A stretch of DNA of 64,000 bases from Arthrobacter sp. Soil762. GTDB taxonomy: Bacteria; Actinomycetota; Actinomycetes; Actinomycetales; Micrococcaceae. Both the position numbers and the translations under genes were made by a program. Within the stretch, counting starts at the first letter, position 1. The number at the start of each line of letters is the position of its first letter. The notes beneath the pieces were generated by a model. It had not been told where the DNA came from and made no database searches. It saw nothing but the letters and a program-made list of their open reading frames with translations. Of this stretch, positions 46,684 to 53,591 are shown in pieces. Location of the stretch: contig NZ_LMSG01000021.1 in assembly GCF_001428335.1 (NCBI RefSeq), positions 1-64,000 on the forward strand. The letters are read 5' to 3'.

Positions 46684-48165
46684 GTGATCCCCGAGAATAC
46701 CGGCCCAGCCGCCGTCATTGTTCTGGCAGCAGGCGCCGGTACCCGGATGAAATCCCGTACCCCGAAGATCCTGCACGAAATCGGCGGCCGGTCCATGGTG
46801 GGCCACGCCCTGCTGGCAGCCCGCAGCATAAACCCCGGACGGCTGGCCCTGGTGGTCCGCCACGAGCGGGATCTGGTTGCCCGCCACCTGAACCAGCTGG
46901 ACCCCGAAGCCCTGATCGTGGACCAGGACGACGTCCCCGGCACCGGCCGCGCCGTTGAGGTGGCCGTGCAGGCACTGGACGCCCAGGAAAAACTCGCAGG
47001 CACCGTCGTGGTCACTTACGGTGATGTTCCGCTCCTGACCGGCAGCCTGTTGGCCGACCTGGTGGCCACACATGAGCGGGAGGCCAATGCCGTCACCGTG
47101 CTCACCGCGCTGCTGGATGATGCCACAGGCTACGGACGCATTCTCCGCGGAGATGACAGCTCCGTGACCGGCATCCGCGAGCACAAGGATGCAACGGAAA
47201 CCGAACGCCTGATCCGCGAGGTCAATTCCGGGATCTACGCCTTCGACGCCGATGTCCTCCGTGACGCGCTGGTCCACATCACCACCGACAATTCGCAGGG
47301 CGAAAAGTACCTCACCGACGTGCTGGGCCTCGCACGGCAGTCGGGCGGACGGGTTGCCGCCGTGGTCACCGAGGACCGCTGGCAGGTGGAGGGCGCCAAC
47401 GACCGTGTGCAGCTCTCCGCCCTCGGCGCGGAACTGAACCGCCGCACCGTTGAAGCCTGGATGCGCGCCGGCGTCACAGTGGTTGACCCCGCCACCACCT
47501 GGATCGATTCCACCGTCGCCTTGGATGAGGACGTCCGCATCCTGCCGAACACGCAGCTGCACGGCGCCACCACCGTGGCGAGGGACGCCGTCGTCGGCCC
47601 CGACTCCACCCTGACCGATGTCCGCATCGGCGAGGGCGCCAAGGTGACCCGCACCCACGGTTCCGGTGCCGTGATCGGCGCGGACGCCGCCGTCGGCCCT
47701 TTCACCTACCTGCGTCCCGGCACAGTGCTCGGCGACACCGGCAAGATCGGTGCGTTCTACGAAACCAAGAACGTCACGATTGGCCGCGGCTCCAAACTTT
47801 CCCACCTCGGCTACGCCGGCGACGCCGAAATCGGCGAGGACACCAACATCGGCTGCGGCAACATCACGGCCAATTACGACGGCGAGAAGAAGCACCGCAC
47901 GGTGATCGGCTCGGGCGTCCGCACAGGTTCCAACACAGTCTTTGTTGCACCGGTCACCGTGGGGGACGGTGCCTACAGCGGCGCCGGCGCGGTGATCCGC
48001 AAGGACGTCCCGGCAGGGGCGCTCGTCGTGTCCGTTGCAGCGCAGCGCAACGACGAGGGCTGGGTTGTGGCCAACCGCCCCGGCTCACGCTCGGCGGAAC
48101 TGGCGCAGGCCGCCGCCTCAGATTCCTCACATACCCCAGCATCGACAGAAGAGGACCAGCGATAA
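46684..48165 (+). CDS. glmU: Bifunctional UDP-N-acetylglucosamine pyrophosphorylase / glucosamine-1-phosphate acetyltransferase
   Basis: Makes UDP-GlcNAc, the first committed precursor of peptidoglycan. 493 residues: the N-terminal uridylyltransferase with 'LAAGAGTRMKSRTPKIL' (14-30), the 'EVNSGIYAF' segment, then a left-handed beta-helix acetyltransferase with 'GAFYETKNVTIGRGSKLSHLGYAGDAEIGEDTNIGCGNITANYDG' (spanning about 356-400). The GTG start is chosen because AAGGAG lies nine bases upstream. It overlaps prs by one base (TAATG), so the two are co-translated. Confidence 0.97.
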   Translation: MIPENTGPAAVIVLAAGAGTRMKSRTPKILHEIGGRSMVGHALLAARSINPGRLALVVRHERDLVARHLNQLDPEALIVDQDDVPGTGRAVEVAVQALDAQEKLAGTVVVTYGDVPLLTGSLLADLVATHEREANAVTVLTALLDDATGYGRILRGDDSSVTGIREHKDATETERLIREVNSGIYAFDADVLRDALVHITTDNSQGEKYLTDVLGLARQSGGRVAAVVTEDRWQVEGANDRVQLSALGAELNRRTVEAWMRAGVTVVDPATTWIDSTVALDEDVRILPNTQLHGATTVARDAVVGPDSTLTDVRIGEGAKVTRTHGSGAVIGADAAVGPFTYLRPGTVLGDTGKIGAFYETKNVTIGRGSKLSHLGYAGDAEIGEDTNIGCGNITANYDGEKKHRTVIGSGVRTGSNTVFVAPVTVGDGAYSGAGAVIRKDVPAGALVVSVAAQRNDEGWVVANRPGSRSAELAQAAASDSSHTPASTEEDQR

Positions 48166-49145
48166 TGAGCGAAATTACGGCACGCGGCGAGAAGAAGCTG
48201 GTGCTTGCCGCTGGGCGGGCGCACCCCGAACTGGCGCGGGAAATCGCCAAGGAGCTGGGTACCGAGCTGCTGCCCGTGGATGCCTACGACTTCGCCAACG
48301 GGGAGATTTACGTCCGCGCGGGCGAAAGCGTCCGGGGAACCGATGCGTTCGTCATCCAGGCCCACCCGGCTCCGCTGAACAACCACCTCATGGAACAGCT
48401 GATCATGATCGATTCGCTGAAGCGGGCCTCCGCCAAGCGCATCACCGTGGTGTCCCCGTTCTACCCGTATGCGCGGCAGGACAAGAAGGGTCGCGGACGC
48501 GAGCCTATTTCCGCCCGCCTGGTGGCGGACCTGTACAAGACCGCCGGCGCTGACCGCATCATGAGCGTTGACCTGCATACCTCGCAGATCCAGGGTTTCT
48601 TCGACGGGCCTGTGGACCACCTCATGGCCATCCCGCTCCTGGCCGATTACATCCGTACCCGCGTCGCCGCCGACAACGTCACCGTGGTGTCCCCGGACAC
48701 GGGCCGCGTGCGCGTCGCGGAGCAGTGGGCCGAACGCCTGGGCGGAGCGCCGCTGGCGTTTGTGCACAAGAGCCGTGACCTCACCGTTCCCAACCAAGCC
48801 GTCTCCAAGACTGTCGTGGGCCAGATCGAGGGCCGGACCTGCGTCCTGATCGATGACATGATCGACACCGGCGGCACCATTTCCGGAGCGGTCCAGGTCC
48901 TGAAGAACGCCGGGGCGAAGGACGTCATCATCGCCGCGACGCACGCTGTCTTCTCCGAGCCCGCGGCCCAGCGGCTCTCCGAGTCCGGCGCCCGCGAAGT
49001 GGTAGTCACCAACACGTTGCCCCTCACTGCGAATCAGCAGTTCCCGCAGCTGACAGTGCTGTCCATCGCACCGCTGATCGCCCGCGCCATCCGCGAAGTG
49101 TTCGACGACGGTTCGGTCACCAGCCTGTTCGACGGCAACGCCTGA
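48165..49145 (+). CDS. prs: Ribose-phosphate pyrophosphokinase
   Basis: Makes PRPP from ribose 5-phosphate and ATP for nucleotide, histidine, tryptophan and decaprenyl-phosphoryl-arabinose-type pathways. 326 residues, class I: 'RAGESVRGTDAFVIQ' , the catalytic flexible loop 'YPYARQDKKGRGREPISARLVA', 'SVDLHTSQIQGFF' and the PRPP loop 'CVLIDDMIDTGGTI' (about 227-240). Start ATG overlaps the glmU stop by one base. Confidence 0.97.
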   Translation: MSEITARGEKKLVLAAGRAHPELAREIAKELGTELLPVDAYDFANGEIYVRAGESVRGTDAFVIQAHPAPLNNHLMEQLIMIDSLKRASAKRITVVSPFYPYARQDKKGRGREPISARLVADLYKTAGADRIMSVDLHTSQIQGFFDGPVDHLMAIPLLADYIRTRVAADNVTVVSPDTGRVRVAEQWAERLGGAPLAFVHKSRDLTVPNQAVSKTVVGQIEGRTCVLIDDMIDTGGTISGAVQVLKNAGAKDVIIAATHAVFSEPAAQRLSESGAREVVVTNTLPLTANQQFPQLTVLSIAPLIARAIREVFDDGSVTSLFDGNA

Positions 49146-49172
49146 CGACACTGGGATGGGCCCACGCCAGCA

Positions 49173-49261
49173 GGGTTACCTGAGCGAGCTTGCGAGCTTA
49201 GGGGGCTGGTGGGGACCGTCGAAACCCGACAGGCTCAACCACTGCAATCAGGTTCAACCAC
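49173..49261. repeat. Dispersed intergenic repeat, copy 2, with AGGYTCAACCAC doublet
   Basis: The first 45 bases resemble the element at 2926-2970 (GGGTTACCTG ... GGTGGGGACC). The part after it contains GTCGAAACCCGACAGGCTCAACC and a near-repeat AGGCTCAACCAC / AGGTTCAACCAC 19 bases apart. It lies downstream of prs, before the rplY promoter region. Confidence 0.55.
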
Positions 49262-49292
49262 CGCCGTTTTCAGTAATTTGGCCCGGCGCTGG

Positions 49293-49435
49293 TAAGCTTT
49301 TTCACGATACCTTGGCGAGGGAGAGCATCCGGGAAACCGGACTGCAGGTCTCCGTTATCGACTGGGTCTGAATCTCCCTTCTGGAAGGGCCGCCTCACGG
49401 CCGCCCGGCGTTGAAGGTCGTAACAGACCTCCGCC
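49293..49435 (+). promoter_or_regulatory. rplY promoter -10 and structured leader
   Basis: TAAGCT (49293-49298) looks like a -10 box, giving a leader of about 165 bases. The leader holds three consecutive hairpins: CCCTT/AAGGG (49376-49389), GGCCG/CGGCC (49388-49402, sharing two bases with the first), and a two-part stem GGCG+AGGTC / GACCT+CGCC (49407-49435). The gene's ribosome site GAGGAGA follows. This could be an autoregulatory L25 leader; inference only. Confidence 0.4.
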
Positions 49436-49472
49436 CTTGCTGAACACCGTTTAGTCTTCCGAGGAGATACAC

Positions 49473-50063
49473 ATGTCTGAGCAGAAGCTCGCAGCAGAAG
49501 TACGCACCGAATTCGGCAAGGGCTTCGCCCGCCGCGCGCGCATGGCCAGCCTGATCCCCGCCGTCATCTACGGCCACGGCGCCGAGCCGATTCACATCAC
49601 GCTTCCGGCCAAGGCCACCACGCTTGCAGTCCGCAAAGCCAACGCCCTGCTGTCCCTGGACGTCAACGGCGAAGAGCACCTGGCCCTGGTCAAGGACGTC
49701 CAGCGCGACCCGATCAAGCAGATCATCGAGCACATCGACCTCCTGACTGTCATCAAGGGCGAAAAAGTCACTGTGGACATCCCGGTTCACATCGTTGGCG
49801 AACTGGCTCCGGGCAGCGTCTTCAACCAGGAACTCACCGTCATCTCCCTTGAGGCTGAGGCAACCCACCTGCCCACCGCCATCGAGGTCGACATCGAAGG
49901 CCGTTCCGCCGGACAGCACATCCACGCTTCCGACCTGGTCCTGCCGAAGGGTTCGATCCTGCTTGCCGACGCCGACGCCCTGGTTGTCCACATCTCCGAG
50001 GCCACTGAGGTCTCTGAGGAAGAGGCACAGGCTGACTCCGCAGCCGCAGTCGCAGGCGAGTAA
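49473..50063 (+). CDS. rplY: 50S ribosomal protein L25 / general stress protein Ctc
   Basis: Binds the 5S rRNA. 196 residues: N-terminal L25 domain (1-95, 'VRTEFGKGFARRARMASLIPAVIYGHG') and the C-terminal TL5/Ctc domain ('VFNQELTVISLEAEATHLPTAIEVDIEGR', about 105-185) with an acidic tail. This is the long Ctc form. Its ATG has GAGGAGA upstream. It lies between prs and pth as in most actinobacteria. Confidence 0.96.
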   Translation: MSEQKLAAEVRTEFGKGFARRARMASLIPAVIYGHGAEPIHITLPAKATTLAVRKANALLSLDVNGEEHLALVKDVQRDPIKQIIEHIDLLTVIKGEKVTVDIPVHIVGELAPGSVFNQELTVISLEAEATHLPTAIEVDIEGRSAGQHIHASDLVLPKGSILLADADALVVHISEATEVSEEEAQADSAAAVAGE

Positions 50064-50082
50064 TAACGGCACAGTTTGATAT

Positions 50083-50111
50083 GTGGCCGGGCCCTGTCGG
50101 GGTCCGGCCAC
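50083..50111 (+). terminator. rplY terminator
   Basis: GTGGCCGG (50083-50090) pairs with CCGGCCAC (50104-50111) with further pairing inside, 20 bases past the rplY stop. Confidence 0.75.
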
Positions 50112-50142
50112 AGCCATGTCCGGACCACCTTAGGATTGAATA

Positions 50143-50739
50143 ATGACTGACACCTGGCTGATCGTTGGCCTCGGAAACCCCGGGGCCGAATACAAGGGCA
50201 ACCGGCACAATGTCGGCCAGATGGTCCTGGACGAACTCGCGGGCCGGATGGGTGGCAAGTTCAAAACCCACAAGGCACGCGCCCAGGTTCTCGAAGGACG
50301 GCTGGGGATCGGCGGCCCCCGGGTGGTGCTGTCCAAGCCGATGAGCTACATGAATGTTTCCGGCGGCCCGGTGTCCAGCCTGGCAAATTTTTACGGCATT
50401 GACCCTGACCATGTTGTCGCGGTGCACGATGAGATTGATATTCCGTTCAACACCATAAAGCTGAAATGCGGCGGCGGTGAGGGCGGCCACAACGGCCTCA
50501 GGGACATGTCCAAGGCGCTGGCCACCAAGGATTACCTCCGGGTACGGGTGGGCGTGGGCCGCCCTCCAGGGCGGATGGACACTGCAGACTACGTCCTGCG
50601 CGATTTTGGCACTGCAGAGCGCAAGGACCTTCCGTTCGTGCTCGATGAGGCGGCTGATGCCGTGGAGATGCTGGTCAGGGAAGGGCTGACTGCGGCCCAG
50701 CAGAAGTTCCATCCCGCCAGGTCAGACGTTCAGGAATAA
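50143..50739 (+). CDS. pth: Peptidyl-tRNA hydrolase
   Basis: Recycles peptidyl-tRNA dropped from ribosomes. 198 residues. 'IVGLGNPGAEYKGNRHNVGQMVLDEL' at 6-31 contains the substrate asparagine and catalytic histidine; 'KPMSYMNVSGGPV' and 'VVAVHDEIDIPF' (the catalytic aspartate) follow, then 'GGGEGGHNGLRDM'. TAGGAT (50131-50136) lies six bases before the ATG, a leaderless start independent of rplY. Confidence 0.97.
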   Translation: MTDTWLIVGLGNPGAEYKGNRHNVGQMVLDELAGRMGGKFKTHKARAQVLEGRLGIGGPRVVLSKPMSYMNVSGGPVSSLANFYGIDPDHVVAVHDEIDIPFNTIKLKCGGGEGGHNGLRDMSKALATKDYLRVRVGVGRPPGRMDTADYVLRDFGTAERKDLPFVLDEAADAVEMLVREGLTAAQQKFHPARSDVQE

Positions 50740-50784
50740 AACTTAAAAACCGCCTGTCCCTGTTTACCTGCGTGTGCCAAGGGG

Positions 50785-50837
50785 TAGTCTTCTTCCTAAG
50801 CGGGGGAGCGATGGGGCTTATCCCGCTTTAGTGGGAT
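50785..50837 (+). promoter_or_regulatory. Promoter -10 and alternative-hairpin leader of the first LuxR gene
   Basis: TTTACC (50763-50768), a 16-base spacer and TAGTCT (50785-50790) form a plausible promoter, placing the mRNA 5' end near 50797. The leader can form AAGCGGG/CCCGCTT (50798-50804 with 50822-50828) or ATCCC/GGGAT (50820-50824 with 50833-50837). These share the CCC at 50822-50824, so they exclude each other, and the second is close to the ribosome site. Confidence 0.4.
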
Positions 50838-50852
50838 GTAGGGGACAAGTTC

Positions 50853-53591
50853 ATGTCAATCGAGCCACTCAGCTGGGGACGTGGGTCACCGCTCAACGAC
50901 CTTGAGCTGCGCACCGACACTGCAGGCGTGTCAGAGCCGCAGCGTTGGTCCGTGCCCGCACGGAGCGCCAACCTCGAAGCGGTCCGCGCCGCCCTGACCA
51001 GCCCCGACTCCCTGGGAGTCGTCATCACCGGCGGACGCGGTGTAGGTAAGTCATCCTTGGCCAGGACAGCTGTCGCCGACCTTGGCCCGGATATCTGGAC
51101 GTTGCAGCTGCGCAGCGGACCGTCGTCCGGCAGAACACCTTACGGTTGCCTGGCATTCCTGCTGGCGCGTCTTCCCCAGGCGTACATGGGGTCGCCCACA
51201 GCCATTCTCCGTGGCATTACGTCGCTCATCAAAAGCGATGCCGCGGGGCGCCAGTGTGTCATCACCCTGGACACCGCCGGCAGCATTGATGATATGAGCG
51301 CTGGCGTCCTGCTCAACATCCTCCTGACCGGGACCGCCCGCATGGTGGCCGTGGCGCCTATGGTCAGTGATCTACCGGCCGACTTCCACTGGCTCCTCAA
51401 CGACCGCCGGCTCACCGAGGTCAGGCTGGACAACCTCAATGAGCTGCAGACCCGCCAGGTGCTGCTTTCCCTGCTGGGCCACCGCGTTTCGGCCTCCCTG
51501 GTCAGCACTTTCCACACCATGGTTGGCGGCAACCCCCTGCTCCTGAAAGCGCTTGTAACCGAGCAGCAGCATTCGGGGAACCTGGTTCTGTCGGACTCCG
51601 TCTGGACTCTTCGGGACAAGGTGGTGCTCGACGGCGCGGCCAGCCTCGACGACATCGTCCGGTCCCAGTGGACCCGGAAGTCTCCTGAGGAACGGGATGT
51701 CATCGAGATGCTCTCGTGCGCCCGCAGCGTGGAACTGTCCAGGCTGACCAAAGTGTACGGTGCCGGTGTGGTGGCTGACATGGAAGATTCGGGCCTGCTG
51801 GAGATCGATTCCTCGGACAACCGATGGGTTTCACTGCGTGAAAAGTACCTCGGCGACGTTGTCCGCTCCTGGCTCAGCATCACTCGGCGAAGGGAACTGC
51901 GGAGCCTGCTCCTGGGCGGCAAGGAACCTGACCCTGCCACGATGACGGTGGAAGAACTGATGGCGTTCGGCGCCTGGACCCAGGAATGCGAGGCCGAGCT
52001 GAGTCCGGCCATGGCGCTGGCCGCCGCCGAAGCCGCAGTGCAGCTCTTTGACCCCCATTTTGCACTCAAGTATGCCGACACTCTGAAGCGGAACGACCCT
52101 CAATGGGTGCCTGCCCAGCGGCAGAAAGCGGCAGCGTACCTGCTCATGGACCTCCCGGTGCAGGCCATGGCAGCACTGGACGATATTTCCCAGCCGCAGC
52201 TGGACAACCTGGACGTTGAGGAGTTCGCCCGGGTGGTCGAGGCCAAATCCCGGGTCATGGTCTGGCTCCCCGAATACACCGCCCGGGTGCCGGCGCTGCT
52301 GCAGACGGCACGGGAGCGGCTGGGCGTGGAACCAGGAATCGCGAAGGGCTGGCCGGAGCCGCTGGCTGCTGCGGCCAACCGGATCAGCCTCAGCGAATTC
52401 GAGTACCAGGCTTTTGTGGGGGACTACGCCTCCGCCTTGACGGCACTGGAAGCCGCTGCGGACCCCGGGCAGAATCCGGACACCTGGTTCAGGATGAACT
52501 CAGCAGTGATCCTCATGAGCGCCCTGTCCATGGCCGGGCGGGAAATGGACGCGCTGAGCCTGATGAGGCAGCTGGGCGGGCAGATCTCGGACGCTGCCGA
52601 CATCGTGGGGCTGCGCGAGAGGTTCGCCGGCCGGGCGTACAACGTGCTCCTGATGGCAGGGCAATGGCGCCGGTGCATCGACCTCCTGGATCCGCCTTCC
52701 GCGCGCGAGTTCCACCGGCTCCCTTACCGGAGCGCCGCCGCGGAGCTAGCGGCCGGCATCGCCTACGTGTACTCGGGCCGCGGCGCCGTTGCCCTTGATT
52801 CGCTGCTCTCGGCCGCTGCACAGCTGGAACTGCGGCCCGTCCAGAGCCTGCTCCGCGCCGCCTACGCCGCCATCGCCTTCGCGTATGCGCAGATCGGCAA
52901 TGCCGGGCAGTCCCGGCAGTATCTTGACCGGCTGCAGCGGACGGCGGGTGCCGCTGACCATGCCACCCGGAGCCGTACTGAATTCTGCGCTGACATGGCC
53001 GCCCGATGGCTGGGGGACAATGACGCAGCCACCCGCCTCAAGCAGTCAGCCCGCCGTGACATCGCAGCAGGCAGGTTCACCCTGGCCGGGATCAGCCTGC
53101 TCGGAGCCACGGTCAACGGCACGGAAGCGGACTTCCGGCTGATGGAACAAGTGGCCGGGCAACGCCAGGGCCCCTTGGCGGAAATTTCGCGGCTTGTCGC
53201 CGTGGGCAGCCGCACCCACGACGCCAAAACGTTGCTTGCCGGCGGGGAACTGGCGGCCACCCTGGAACTGGATGCCGTTGAGGCCCGGTGCATGGCGCTG
53301 GCCGTGGACTACGCCCGGCAGGCCGGTGATTCGGTTTCCGCCAGGACTGCACAGGCCCGATTGGACATCCTCGCAGCCACCGTGGCAAGCCTGCCGATCG
53401 TGCCGAGCAGCGGCAGCCCGCTGCTGACCGCCAGGGAGAGGCAGATCGCGCGGCTGGCCGGCCGGGGCGCGTCCAACCGCGATATCGCCGTGGAGATGGG
53501 CGTGTCCGTGCGCACTGTGGAAGGCCACCTTTACCAGGTCTTTACCAAGCTCGGAGTTACATCCAGGGGTGATCTGACTGGACTCGTCTAA
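50853..53591 (+). CDS. Large ATPase/LuxR-type transcriptional regulator (first of pair)
   Basis: 912 residues. Walker A 'GGRGVGKSS' at 60-68 and a Walker B-like strand 'VITLD' at 136-140, where the second acidic residue expected next to the aspartate is replaced (LDTAG). A long helical-repeat (TPR-like) middle runs from about 350 to 830, and the C-terminal LuxR helix-turn-helix is 'LTARERQIARLAGRGASNRDIAVEMGVSVRTVEGHLYQVFTKLGV' (about 854-898). This is the LAL/STAND layout in which a ligand and ATP switch DNA binding. Its targets and inducer are unknown. GGGGAC precedes the ATG. The following gene overlaps its end by 14 bases. Confidence 0.88.
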   Translation: MSIEPLSWGRGSPLNDLELRTDTAGVSEPQRWSVPARSANLEAVRAALTSPDSLGVVITGGRGVGKSSLARTAVADLGPDIWTLQLRSGPSSGRTPYGCLAFLLARLPQAYMGSPTAILRGITSLIKSDAAGRQCVITLDTAGSIDDMSAGVLLNILLTGTARMVAVAPMVSDLPADFHWLLNDRRLTEVRLDNLNELQTRQVLLSLLGHRVSASLVSTFHTMVGGNPLLLKALVTEQQHSGNLVLSDSVWTLRDKVVLDGAASLDDIVRSQWTRKSPEERDVIEMLSCARSVELSRLTKVYGAGVVADMEDSGLLEIDSSDNRWVSLREKYLGDVVRSWLSITRRRELRSLLLGGKEPDPATMTVEELMAFGAWTQECEAELSPAMALAAAEAAVQLFDPHFALKYADTLKRNDPQWVPAQRQKAAAYLLMDLPVQAMAALDDISQPQLDNLDVEEFARVVEAKSRVMVWLPEYTARVPALLQTARERLGVEPGIAKGWPEPLAAAANRISLSEFEYQAFVGDYASALTALEAAADPGQNPDTWFRMNSAVILMSALSMAGREMDALSLMRQLGGQISDAADIVGLRERFAGRAYNVLLMAGQWRRCIDLLDPPSAREFHRLPYRSAAAELAAGIAYVYSGRGAVALDSLLSAAAQLELRPVQSLLRAAYAAIAFAYAQIGNAGQSRQYLDRLQRTAGAADHATRSRTEFCADMAARWLGDNDAATRLKQSARRDIAAGRFTLAGISLLGATVNGTEADFRLMEQVAGQRQGPLAEISRLVAVGSRTHDAKTLLAGGELAATLELDAVEARCMALAVDYARQAGDSVSARTAQARLDILAATVASLPIVPSSGSPLLTARERQIARLAGRGASNRDIAVEMGVSVRTVEGHLYQVFTKLGVTSRGDLTGLV

